A DNA stretch of 64,000 nucleotides, from NCBI GenBank assembly GCA_018398585.1, contig JAGTTD010000010.1, forward strand, positions 25,429,739 to 25,493,738. The letters are read 5' to 3'. Within the stretch, counting starts at the first letter, position 1. The number at the start of each line of letters is the position of its first letter. Shown here one piece after another: positions 33,101 through 44,790 of this stretch. The stretch is from Simmondsia chinensis (Eukaryota > Streptophyta > Magnoliopsida > Caryophyllales > Simmondsiaceae). Made by a program: the position numbers and the translations under genes. A model generated the notes under the pieces. It was not told where the DNA came from and made no database searches. It saw nothing but the letters and a program-made list of their open reading frames with translations.

Positions 33101-36100
33101 TTTGGTGTCTTTCATGTATAGAATGGGGTATGTTTAACCATACACCATGTATGATAGCTTTAAAAGGTGTACGATGAACTTGTTTTGGTGTCTTTCATGT
33201 ATAGAATGGGGTATGTTTAACCATACACCGTGTATGATATCTTTAAAAGGTGTATGATGAACTTGTTTTGGTGTCTTTCATGTATAGAATGGGGTATGTT
33301 GAACCATACACCGTGTATGGTAGCTTTAAAAGGTGTGTGATGAACTCGTTTTGGTGTCTTTCATGTATAGAATGGGGTATGTTTAACAATACACCGTGTA
33401 TGATAGCTTTCAAAAGTGTGTGATGAACTCATTTTGGCGGCTTTCAAGCATAGAATGGGGTATGCTTAACCATACGCCGTGTATGATAACCTTAAAAGGT
33501 GTGTGATGAACTCGTTTTGGTGTCTTTCAAGTATAGAATGGGGTATGCTTAACCATACACCGTGTATGATAGCTTTAAAAGGTGTATGATGAACTTGTTT
33601 TGGTGTCTTTCAATTATAGAAAGGGTTATGCTTAACCATACACCGTGTATGATAGCTTTAAAAGTGTATGATGAACTTGTTTTGGTGTCTTTCAAGCGTA
33701 GAATGGGGTATGTTTAACCATAAACCATGTATGATAGCTTTTAACGATGTATGATGAACTTGTTTTGGTGTCTTTCATGTATAAAATGGGGCACGCTTAA
33801 CCATACACCATGTATGATTGCTTTAAAAGGTATGTGATGAACTTGTTTTGGTGTCTTTCAAGTATAGAATGGGGTATGTTTAACCATAAACCATGTATGA
33901 TAGCTTTTAACGATGTATGATGAACTTGTTATGGTGCCTTTCATGTATAAAATGGGGCACGCTTAACCATACACCATGTATGATAGCTTTAAAAGGTATG
34001 TGATTAACTTGTTTTGGTGTCTTTCAAGTATAGAATGGGGTATGTTTAACCATACACTGTGTATGATAGTTTTAAATGGTGTATGATGAATTTGTTTTGG
34101 TGTGTTTCAAGTGTAGAATGAGGTATGTTTAACCATACACCGTGTATGATAGCTTTTAATGTTGTAAAATGAACTTGTTTTGGTGTCTTTCATGTATAGA
34201 ATGGGGTATCCTTAACCATAAACCGTGTATGATAGCTTTAAAAGGTGTGTGGTGAACTCGTTTTAGTGTCTTTCATGTATAAAATGGGGTATGCTTAACC
34301 ATACAACGCGTATGATAGCTTTAAAAGGTGTATGATGAACTTGTTTTGGTATCTTTCATGTATAAAATGGGGTATACTTAACCATACACCATGTATGATT
34401 GCTTTCAAAGGTATGTGATGGACTTGTTTTGGTGTCTTTCAAGTATAGAATGGGGTATGCTTAACCATACACAGTGTATGATAGCTTTCAAAGGTGTATG
34501 ATGAACTTATTTTGGTGTCTTTCATGTATAGAATGAGGTATGTTTAACCATACACCATGTATGATAGCATTAAAAGGTGCATGATGAACTTGTTTTGGTG
34601 TCTTTCATGTATAGAATGGGGTATGTTTAACCATACACCGTGTATGATAGCTTTAAAAGGTGTATGATGAACTTGTTTTGGGGTCTTTCATGTATAGAAT
34701 GGGGTATGTTTAACCATACAGCACGTATGATAGCTTCAAAAGGTGTGTGATGAACTCGTTTTGGTGTCTTTCATGTATAGAATGGGGTATGTTTAACCAC
34801 ACATCGTGTATGATAGCATTAAAAGGTGTGTGATGGACTCATTTTGGTGTCTTTCAAGTATAGAATGGGTTATGCTTAACCATACACCGTGTATGATAGC
34901 TTTAAAAGGTGTGTAATGAACTCGTTTTGGTGTCTTTTAAGTATAGAATGGGGTATGCTTAAACATACACCGTGTATGATAGCTTTAAAAGGTGTATGAT
35001 GAACTTGTTTTGGCGTCTTTCATGTGTAGAATGGGATATGCTTAACCATACACCGTGTATGATAGCATTTAACGTTGTAAAATGAACTTGTTTTGGTATC
35101 TTTCAAGTATAGAATGGGGTATGTTTAACCATACACCGTGTATGATAGCTTTTAACGGTGTATGATGAACTTGTTTTGGTGTTTTTCAAGTGTAGAATGA
35201 GGTATGGTTAACCATACACCGTGTACGATAGCTTTAAAAGGTGTGTGATGAACTCGTTTTGGTGTCATTCATGTATAGAATGGGGTATGTTTAACCATAC
35301 ACCGTGTATCATAGCTTTAAAAGGTGTGTGATGAACTCATTTTGGTGTCTTTCAAGTATAGAATGGGGTATGCTTAACCATACACCGTGTATGATAGCTT
35401 TAAAAGGTGTGTGATGAACTCGTTTTGGTGTCTTTCATGTATAGAATGGAGTATGCTCAATCATACACCGTGTATGATAGCTTTTAACGTTGTAAAATGA
35501 ACTTGTTTTGGTATCTTTCAAGTATAGAATGGGGTATGTTTAACCATACACCGTGTATGATAGCTTTTAATGGTGTATGATGAATTTGTTTTTGTGTCTT
35601 TCAAGTGTAGAATGAGGTATGTTTAACCATACACCATGTATGATAGCTTTTAATGTTGTAAAATGAACTTGTTTTGGTGTCTTTCATGTGTAGAATGGGG
35701 TATGCTTAACCAGACACCGTGTATGATAGCTTTAAAAGGTGTGTGATGAACTCGTTTTGGTGTCTTTCATGTATAGAATGGGGTATGTTTAACCATACAC
35801 CGTGTATGATAGCTTTAAAAAGGGTGTGATGAAACCATTTTGGCGGCTTTCAAGTATAGAATGGGGTATGCTTAACCATACACCGTGTATGATAACCTTA
35901 AAAGGTGTGTGATGAAGTCGTTTTGGTGTCTTTCAAGTGTAGAACGGGGTATGCTTAACCATACACCGTGTGCGATAGGTTTAAAAGGTGTATGATGAAC
36001 TTGTTTTGGTGTCTTTCGATTATAGAAAGGGGTATGCTTAACCATACACCGTGTATGATAGCTTTAAAAGGTGTATGATGAACTTGTTTTGGTGTCTTTC

Positions 36101-38380
36101 AAGTATAGAATGGGGTATGTTTAACCATAAACCATGTCTGATAGCTTTTAACGATGTATGATGAACTTGTTTTGGTGTCTTTCATGTATAAAATGGGGCA
36201 CGCTTAACCATACACCGTGTATGATAGCTTTAAAAGGTATGTGATGAACTTGTTTTGTTGTCTTTCAAGTACAAAATGGGGTATGTTTAACCATACACCG
36301 TGTACGATAGATTTAAAAGGTGTATGATGAACTTGTTTAAGTGTCTTTCAAGTATAGAATGGGGTATGTTTAACCATAAACCATGTATGATAGCTTTTAA
36401 CGATGTATGATGAACTTGTTTTGGTGTCTTTCATGTATAAAATGGGGCACGCTTAACCATACACCGTGTATGATAGCTTTAAAAGGTATGTGATGAACTT
36501 GTTTTGGTGTCTTCCAAGTATAGAATGGGGTATGTTTAACCATACACTGTGTATGATAGTTTTAAATGGTGTATGATGAACTTGTTTTGAACTCTTTCAA
36601 GTATAGAATGGGGTATGTTTAGCCATACACTGTGTATGATAGCTTTTAACGTTTTAAAATGAACTTGTTTTTGTGTCTTTCATGTATAGAATGGGGTATG
36701 TTTAACCATACACCGTGTATGATAGCTTTTAACGTTTTAAAATGAACTTGTTTTTGTGTCTTTCATGTATAGAATGGGGTATGTTTGACCATATACCATG
36801 TATGATAGCTTTAAATGGTGTACGATGAACTTGTTTTGGTGTCTTTCAAGTATAGAATGGGGTATGTTTAATGATACACCGTGTATGATAGCTTTAAAAG
36901 GTGTATGATGAACTTGTGTTGGTGTCTTTCATGTATAGAATGGGGTATGTTTAACCATACACTGTGTATGATAGCTTTAAACGGTGTATGGTGAACTTGT
37001 TTCGGTGTCTTTCAAGTATAGAATGGGGCATGTTTAACCATACACCGTGTATGATAGCTTTTAACGTTTTAAAATGAACTTGTTTTGGTGTCTTTCATGT
37101 ATAGAATGGGGTATGTTTAACCATACACCGTGTATGATAGCTTTAAAAGGTATATGATGAACTTGTTTTGGTGTCTTTCAATTATAGAAAGGGGTATGCT
37201 TAACCATACACCGTGTATGATAGCTTTAAAAGGTGTATGATGAACTTCTTTTGGTGTCTTTCAAGTATAGAATGGGGTATGTTTAACCATAAACCATGTA
37301 TGATAGCTTTTAACGATGTATTATGAACTTGTTTTGGTGTCTTTTATGTATAGAATGGGGCACGCTTAACCATACACCGTGTATGATAGCTTTAAAAGGT
37401 ATGTGATGAACTTGTTTTGGTGTCTTTCAAGTATAGAATGGGGTATGTTTAACCAAACACCGTGTATGATAGCTTTAAAAGGTGTATGATGAACTTCTTT
37501 TGGTGTCTTTCAAGTATAGAATGGGGTATGTTTAACCATAAACCATGTATGATAGCTTTTAACGATGTATTATGAACTTGTTTTGGTGTCTTTTATGTAT
37601 AGAATGGGGCACGCTTAACCATACACCGTGTATGATAGCTTTAAAAGGTATGTGATGAACTTGTTTTGGTGTCTTTCAAGTATAGAATGGGGTATGTTTA
37701 ACCAAACACCGTGTATGATAGCTTTAAAAGGTGTATGATGAACTTGTGTTGGTGTCTTTCACGTATAGAATGGGGTATGTTTGACCATACACTGTGTATG
37801 ATAGCTTTAAACGGTGTATGATGAACTTGTTTCGGTGCCTTTCAAGTATAGATGGGGTATGTTTAACCATACACCGTGTATGATAGCTTTTATCGTTTTA
37901 AAATGAACTTGTTTTGGTGTCTTTCATGTATAGAATGGGGTATGTTTGACCATACACCATGTATGATAGCTTTAAAAGGTGTATGATGAACTCGTTTTGG
38001 TGTCTTTCATGTATAGAATGGGGTATGTTTAACCATATACCGTGTATGATAGCTTTAAAAGGTGTGTGATGAACTTGTTTATGGTTGTTGCGCAAATCAT
38101 ACACCGTGTATGATTTTTTAAAGTGGTGTAATACCATGCTGTGTTGGTGTGCGTTAAATCATGTAGTTAGTGGTGCATAATTAATCATACACCGGGTATG
38201 ATGGGTTTAAATTCTGTAAAATCATTTGCGTTGGTGTGTTTCAAGTTCTTAGCTTTGTATCTTTAAACATACACCGTCTATGTTAGGTGTTATCGGTGTA
38301 TTATCACGGTTAGTTGGTTGTTTCAAGTCAATAATTGTTTTAAACGAATCATATATACCGCGTATGAATGGTTTCAATGC
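30101..38380 (+). repeat. Array 1: about 100 tandem 83-bp units
   Basis: The unit runs GGTGTATGATGAACTTG, TTTTGGTGTCTTTCA, WGTATAGAATGGGGTATG, YTTAACCATACACC, GTGTATGATAGCTTTAAAA, 83 bases in total. Each unit has the 15-base palindrome CATACACCGTGTATG (7-base arms, one central base) and a second overlapping one, GTATG-6-CATAC. Units differ by a few substitutions, and the last three or so (38080-38380) are strongly decayed. Longer blocks are duplicated inside the array. It carries no long open frame. It is not CRISPR-like, because there are no unique spacers. Confidence 0.93.
37262..37759 (+). repeat. Recent 249-bp (three-unit) duplication in array 1
   Basis: The three-unit block starting at 37262 recurs at 37511 with virtually no difference. 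It includes the marker variants CATAAACCATG, GATGTATTATGAAC and GGGGCACGCTT. A spacing of 249 is exactly three units, as expected from unequal exchange or slippage in register. Confidence 0.75.
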
Positions 38381-38450
38381 TGTTCTTCCATTCCACCCTA
38401 GTGTGTTTCATGTCATTAGTGCTCATATATTATGTTATTTTCTTGTTCGC

Positions 38451-38452
38451 AG
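38451..38452 (+). other. Candidate splice acceptor before the transposase start
   Basis: The pyrimidine-rich TTATTTTCTTGTTCGCAG ends here, two bases before the ATG at 38455. If used, it would place the whole 8 kb array 1 in an intron of the transposase 5' leader. Confidence 0.4.
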
Positions 38453-38454
38453 TA

Positions 38455-38619
38455 ATGGGTGATGTTGCTATTGCATGTGTTCTGTACAGTGGCCACTTTA
38501 AGGAGAGGGTAGAGTATGTTGGTGGAAAATTGGGTTATTTTTTAGTGGATGAGAAGACTGACTTCTCTGGTTTGCAAAGAACTGTGGCGGAGGTGATTGG
38601 TGCTCAGGTGTATGGTTAA
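38455..38619 (+). pseudogene. MuDR-type transposase N-terminal fragment
   Basis: The 54-codon frame MGDVAIACVLYSGHF...VEYVGGKLGYFLVDEKTD...VAEVIGAQVYG resembles the N-terminal domain of plant MuDR-type transposases, which has a 'G.W......Y.GG....V.VD....Y..L...V.E..G' pattern. It stops where tandem-repeat sequence begins. CAG/GTGTAT at 38603-38611 could be the exon 1 donor of the original gene. The zinc finger and the DDE catalytic domain are absent from the element, so this copy could not move unaided. Confidence 0.5.
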
Positions 38620-38870
38620 CCATACACAACTAATCACTTGATACACACCTAAAGATGTTGATGTAACACAGTTCAAACCTATCCTACACAGTGTATGGCT
38701 AAACATACACCACTAATCACTTGATACACACCTAAACAAGTTGATTTAACACAGTTCAAACCTATCATACACGATGTACGTTTAACCACACCAATGCAAG
38801 TTCATTTAACTACAATGAACCAACCATACATGCTGTATGATATATCATACAGCATTATTGAAATGAAACA
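38607..38870. repeat. Three decayed units in array-2 orientation
   Basis: GTATGGTTAACCATACACAA, CTAATCACTTGATACACACC and AGTTGATTTAACACAG are diverged versions of the array 2 unit. They repeat about every 83 bases between the transposase fragment and the 3' end of the Ulp1-like gene. They occupy the place where the missing 3' halves of both genes should be. Confidence 0.6.
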
Positions 38871-41178
38871 CAACAAACAACGTAATGGGGATCCATTTGC
38901 AACAAGCACACATCAAACAATTGTGTATGAAGAGTACCTCATTAGTTAGCCATATGTCATTTTCCTTCAACCGATACCAAAATTGACCCGTACACACGGT
39001 CATAACACCTAAATCCATCCGTTGATTATCAAGTAACCATATGGTTGTCTTCATGTTTCTATAACATACAATATGAAGCATGTTATATAGGCATCCCATA
39101 TGAAAATTTCAATATGAATACAGTTCCCTACTAATTATAAAAAATCATAGTGGTATTACACACTCACTTGCTAACCCTTTGGTGTACATCTTTGTAAAAA
39201 TCCAAGAACTCCTTCTGTTGTTCCTTGGAGGGAGGTTGGAAAGGATTAAAGGGCAGAACCGGTTCTGGTCCAAAAGGGGTCTTTCTTGGCCGTTTGTTCT
39301 TACCCGCCGTGGTCCATTCTTCACCTTTGTACTTGGGATTTGGCTTGGGGTCCCTCCTCTCTTGCCCCAATCTCAAAATTGTCTCGGACAATGTCATCAA
39401 GTTTTCAACGCCATCCATATGTGTTGACGATGGTTCCTTGAAGACATTTTCCTCGTCCCTAGTTGGCAGAGCAAATATCAAAGTTAGCGAACCTCAACAT
39501 GCATGAAAACATACCAAATTGGGACAATAACAAGGATCCGTAGTGTCTTACCCACTACGTGGAGTAGAAATAATAATTGCTTGCTGTGATGTCTCAATTG
39601 GAGATGGATGAGCGGAAGTCGATGTATAATGATGTGGGGTTGTGGCATGTGGCAATTGGTCTGAGAGCTCCTTAATCTTGGCCTCCTGAGCCTCAAACCT
39701 TTGTTCGTACGTTTGCAACTGAAGCTGTTGTGCTTCAAGTCTACTTTCAAAGTGCCTCTGCATGATTTGCATATTTTTCTCCATCGCTTCGAGTCTCTCC
39801 ATAGCCTACAGTATGTCCTTCAAATTGTCATAAACATGAATTTGAATAATATGCAAGGATAAAAATGCAATTTTATAAACACAAAACGAATTGTCAATAC
39901 CAATTGAAAGGCCAAATCTGATGTCTTGGCTGATGGTACATCATGCGACGTGTGCAATGCAGGCGGAGATATTGCCAACGGTTCTGGTTCGAAGTCAGCA
40001 TATGCCGGCATTACCTCATCAGGAGTTTGAACTCCCTCTTCACCATCCTCAGCAAAAGGAATGCCTTGTAGATTAGGCTAACTGGCTTTCGCACTAGTCA
40101 GTCTAATTGGTTCGGCATTCAATTGCTAATCAAAGGAAGATACATCATATAAACGTTAGTAAAATTACAAATCATAATTCTAATACAAATGATATGAAAC
40201 AACTAATAGTAAAACAGCACTAATGTATTATTACCTGATCAAATACCGTTGAGAGTAGAGCGGTGTACGAACCCTTACTGCCCATCTTCCAGTTAAGGAT
40301 CCGCCCAAGAGATTGATTGCCAACCGTCACCACCCCAACCTTGGCAAGTTATGGAAGGGTTTCCATGGCAAATATGGAAATCGCATCATAGAACGAGTGG
40401 ACGAAGGAGGTCTTTTCCAAACCCTGTTGCTTTTTTTCTACTAAATCCTTGAGTTTCAGCACCAAAAATTTCCAGCTCAAGGATCCCCAAGCAACATGGT
40501 TAAAAGCGTCCACGTTGTCCACGAGGGTAAGGACGTTCGGATCAATGGCTGTTCTTTTATGCTTGGCGAATAGTAGACCCTCAACCAAGTAGGCAACAAC
40601 AAGCTTAACCTGGTCCTCCTTAATAGGGCAGGTATTGCATGCTACAATCAGCTGCTACCTACTCATCCTTCCCTTCATGCCGTACTTGGCAATCAGTCTG
40701 TTGGAACCACCGCTGACTTCTTGCACACTGGCATATTTCAAGCCAGTTATTATACAAAATTCCCACCTCCCGAGGCGCACTATCTTCGCACCAAACATGA
40801 ATGATAACTCCTTGTGATTTGGGTTGGCCACTTGGTGCAGAAGGACAACGTGAATGAGACTATGCCAGAAGCCAACATTAGTCTCACGCGGCTCAAGCAG
40901 ATGCCCGACATTGTATTTTGAAAACAGGGCAAGCTGTAATGCAAAACAGTTTTTAGTGAATAAGAGATGATAAAATGCAACAGTAAAAAGTCAAAATAAT
41001 TCATATGGATACTATGGCAAACATTGGATTCGTCGTCCTTCAATATTTCCCTAATCTCTGTTACAGCTTTGGTTGATACGCCCATTTGGTTAACCTGTAG
41101 GAATTTCCAGCAACTCCTAAGGAAAATGTAATTAAACTCTACTTCTTCTCGGCTCCTCTTGCGTATCTCGGATGCCAT
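38845..41178 (-). pseudogene. DUF1985 / coiled-coil / Ulp1-like gene (MULE-carried)
   Basis: It starts at MASEIRKRSREEVEF (41178). After a probable intron (acceptor near 40934) comes a DUF1985-type domain: FMFGAKIVRLGRWEFCIITG (about 40780), then LVEGLLFAKHKRTAIDPNVL and LVDNVDAFNHVAWGSLSWKF (about 40590-40450). A coiled coil follows (MERLEAMEKNMQIMQRHFES, from 39802), then a basic proline-rich linker (39400-39200). A segment TTIWLLDNQRMDLGVMTV near 39045 corresponds to sequence just before the Ulp1/C48 protease core in related genes. The His-Asp-Cys core is absent. Stops lie near 40656 and 40350. Such genes occur in plant MULEs, including VANDAL VANC anti-silencing factors. Confidence 0.6.
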
Positions 41179-41225
41179 ATGAAATATAAGGAAAACAACA
41201 ATCACCAAACCCAAGGTTACAACCA

Positions 41226-44200
41226 TGACACACCATTAAAACCAATCATACATGGTGTATGACTAATAAAACACCATTATTTACTTCAAACACACTGATA
41301 AAATTGGTATTACACCACAAAAAGCAATCATACACCACTGTTTACATGAAACACACCTAGACAAGTTGGTTTTACACCACCAAAAGCATTCATACACGGT
41401 GTACGATTGATCATACACCACTAATGACTTCAAACCACCTATACAAGTTGATTTTACATCATCACAACCTATCATACACTATGTATGATTGATCATACAC
41501 CACTAATGCATTAAAACACACCTAGACAAGTTGATTTTATACCATAAAAAGCAATCATACACGGTGTATGATTGATCATACACCACTAATGACTTAAAAC
41601 ACACCTGGACAAGTTGGTTTTACACCACTAAAAGCAATCATACACGGTGTATGTTTGATCATACACCACTAACGACTTAAACCACACCTATACAAGTTGA
41701 TTTTACACCATTACAACCTATCATACACGGTATATGGCTAATTATACACCACTGTTTATTTGAAACACACCTAGACAACTTTGTTTTACGCCACTAAAAG
41801 CAAGCATATACGGTGTCTGGTTAAACATACACCACTAGTCACTTCAAACACACCCATACAAGTTGGTTTTACACCACTAAAAGCAATCATACACCGCTGT
41901 TTACTTGAAACACGCCTAGACAAGTTGATTTTGCACCACCAAAAGCATTCGTACACAATGTACAATTGATTTTACATCATTACAACCTATCATACACTGT
42001 GTATGATTGATCATACACCACTTATGAATTAAAACACATCTAGACAAGTTGGTTTTAAACCATTAAGACCGATCATACACGGTGCAAGATTGATGATACA
42101 CCACTAATGACGCAAAACCACATATACAAGTTGATTTTACGCCATTATAACCTATCATACACTGTGTATGTTTGATCATACACCACTAATAACTTAAAAT
42201 ACACCTATACAAGTGATTTTACACCATCACAACCAATCATGCGGGGTGTATGGCTAATTATACACCACTGTTTACTTGAAACACACCTAGACAACTTGGT
42301 TTTACGCCACTAAAAGCAATCATATACGGTGTATGGTTAAACATACGCCACTAATCACTTCAAACACACCTATACAAGTTGGTTTTACACCACTAAAAGC
42401 AATCATATGCCATTGTTCACTTGAAACACACCTAGACAAGTTGGTTTTACACCACCAAAAGAATTCGTACACGGTGTACGATTGATCATACACCACTAAT
42501 GAATAAAAACCACCCACACAAGTTGATTTTACACCATTACAACCTATCATACACTATGTATGATTGATCAGACACCACTAATGCATTAAAACACATCTAG
42601 ACCACTCGGTTTTATACCATTAAAACCGATCATGCACGGTGTACGATTGATGACACACCACTAATGACTTAAAACCACCTATACAAGTTGATTTTACACC
42701 ATTACAACCTATCATACAATGTGTATGTTTGATCATACACCACTATTGACTTAAAACACACCTATACAAGTTGATTTTATACCATTACAACCGATCATAC
42801 ACAGTGTATGGCTAATTATACACCACTGTTTACTTGAAACACACCTAGACAACTTTGTTTTACACCAATAAAAGTAATCATGTACGGTGTATGGTTAAAC
42901 ATACACCACTAATCACTTCAAACACACCTATACAAGTTGGTTTTACACAGCTAAAAGCAATCATACACCACTGTTTACTTGAAACACGCCTAGACAAGTT
43001 GGTTTTACACCACCAAAAGCATTCGTACAAGGTGTACGATAGATCATACACCACTAATGACTTAAAACCACCTATACAAGTCGATTTTACACCATTAAAA
43101 CCTATCATACACTGTGTATGATTGATCAAATACCACTAATGCATTAAAACACACCTAGACAAGTTGGTTTTACACCATTAAAACCGATCATACGTGGTGT
43201 ACCATTGATGATACACCACTAATGACGTAAAACCACCTATACAAGTTGATTTTACACCATTACAACCTATCATACACCACTAATGCATCAAAACACACCT
43301 AGGCATGGTTTTACATGATTAAAACCAATCATACGTGGTGTAGGATTGATGATACACCACTAATGACTTAAAACCACCTATATAAGTTGATTTTACACCA
43401 TTACAAACTATCATACACTGTGTATGACTGATTATACACCACTAATGCATTAAAACGCGCCTAGAGAAGTTAGTTTTACGCCATTACAACAGATCATACA
43501 CGGTGTACGATTGATCATACACCACTAATGACTTAAAACCACCAATACAAGTTGATTTTACACCATTACAACCTATCATACACTGTGTATGATTGATCAT
43601 ACACCACTAATGCATTAAAACACACCTAGACAAGTTGGTTTTATAGAATTACAACTGAACATATACGGTGTATGGTTAATTATGCACCACTGTTTATTTG
43701 AAACACACCTAGACAACTTGGTTTTACACCACTAAAAGCAATCATACACGGTGTATGGTTAAGCATACACTACTAATCTCTTCACACACACCTATGCAAG
43801 TTGGTTTTACCCCATTAAAATCTATCATACACGATGTATGACTAATCATACACCACTATTTACTTGAAACACACCTAGATAAGTTGGTTTTACACCACTA
43901 AAAGCAATGATACACCTTTGTTTATTTGAAGCATACCTAGACAAGCTGGTTTTACACCACCAAAAGCATTCATACACGGTGTACGATTGATCATACACTA
44001 CTTCTCACTTAAAACCACCTATACAAGTTGATTTTACATCATTACAACCTATCATACACTGCGTATGTTTGATCATACACCACTAATGACTTAAAACACA
44101 CCTATACAAGTTGATTTTATACTATTACAACCTATCATACACAGCATATGACTAATTATACACCACTAATTACTTAAAACATAGCTAGAAAACTTGGTTT

Positions 44201-44290
44201 TACACCACCAAGAGCAATCATACACAGTGTATGGTGGATCATACACCACTAATGACTTAAAACACACGCCGTGTATCATCAATCATCCAC
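41226..44290 (-). repeat. Array 2: about 37 tandem 83-bp units, inverted relative to array 1
   Basis: The plus-strand unit runs CCTATCATACACGGTGTATG, ATTGATCATACACCACTAAT, GACTTAAAACACACCTA, GACAAGTTGGTTTTACACC, ATTAAAA, about 83 bases. Its reverse complement aligns with the array 1 unit over its whole length (GGTGTAAAACCAACTTG against GGTGTATGATGAACTTG; CATACACCGTGTATGATAG shared). It keeps the central palindrome but has its own consensus elsewhere. Units are more diverged from one another than in array 1. Open frames across it are translated repeats. Confidence 0.9.
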
Positions 44291-44790
44291 CATTTATGCT
44301 TCACTGTCAATATCTGCTTTCCACCCCCAAAATCCACACAACTTATAGAGAACTATCAATAAAAACCGATTCAACCACCACACACATAAAATACGAAAAA
44401 GCAAGTACAATGACGAACAATAAAGTGAATCAGCCACTGAATCAACAACCAAACTAGGATAAAATACACTAACCCTTACTCGCAAAGCCACTAACAGCAA
44501 AACCCTAAACCCTAAACCCTAAATAAAACCATAACCAATACTATGCCCATGCAACACACGAAACAAACGCATATACATTTCCCTACAAAATAACTTCGGA
44601 AATCGGTGCTCACCTTCGGAAATGGTGATTAAACACTAAATCGACGAAGAGAGCAAGGATGAAGTGAGGAAACAGACGAAATCACCGGACAAACGCATCT
44701 TGCCGCAGATAGAGCAGCTAGAGGGTCACAACAGATAGGAGCGAGTCTCGTAGATGAAGTTAGAGGAGAGAGAGGATGAACGGCGTCAAA
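44291..44790 (-). other. MULE right leader region
   Basis: This unique sequence between array 2 and the right inverted repeat is the mirror position of the left leader and presumably the 5' region of the Ulp1-like gene. It holds three CCCTAAA telomere-type repeats at 44500-44523. I see no convincing coding sequence. Confidence 0.4.
44500..44523. repeat. Short telomere-type repeat (CCCTAAA x3)
   Basis: Three consecutive copies of the plant telomere unit lie in the right leader of the MULE. In plants such 'telo boxes' also occur in gene promoters and leaders. The run is too short to indicate an old telomere fusion. Confidence 0.6.

Noticed and set aside
30101..38380. Tandem array as a CRISPR-like or centromeric satellite locus
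   Set aside because: Units are contiguous with no unique spacers, and the array is bounded by MULE inverted repeats with a 9-bp duplication. It is therefore part of a transposon in plant DNA.
40780..41226. 148-codon minus frame as a single exon
   Set aside because: Its second half is out of frame with the DUF1985-like reading (FMFGAKIVRLGRWEF). It better fits two exons separated by a short intron near 41010-40934.
37898..44500. Several 60-105 codon open frames in the two arrays (for example 42320-42550 minus and 42855-43121 plus)
   Set aside because: They are translations of the 83-bp repeat, recur with each unit cluster and show no domain.
44500..44523. Interstitial telomere marking a chromosome fusion
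   Set aside because: There are only three CCCTAAA units inside a transposon leader. Short telo boxes are common in plant promoters.
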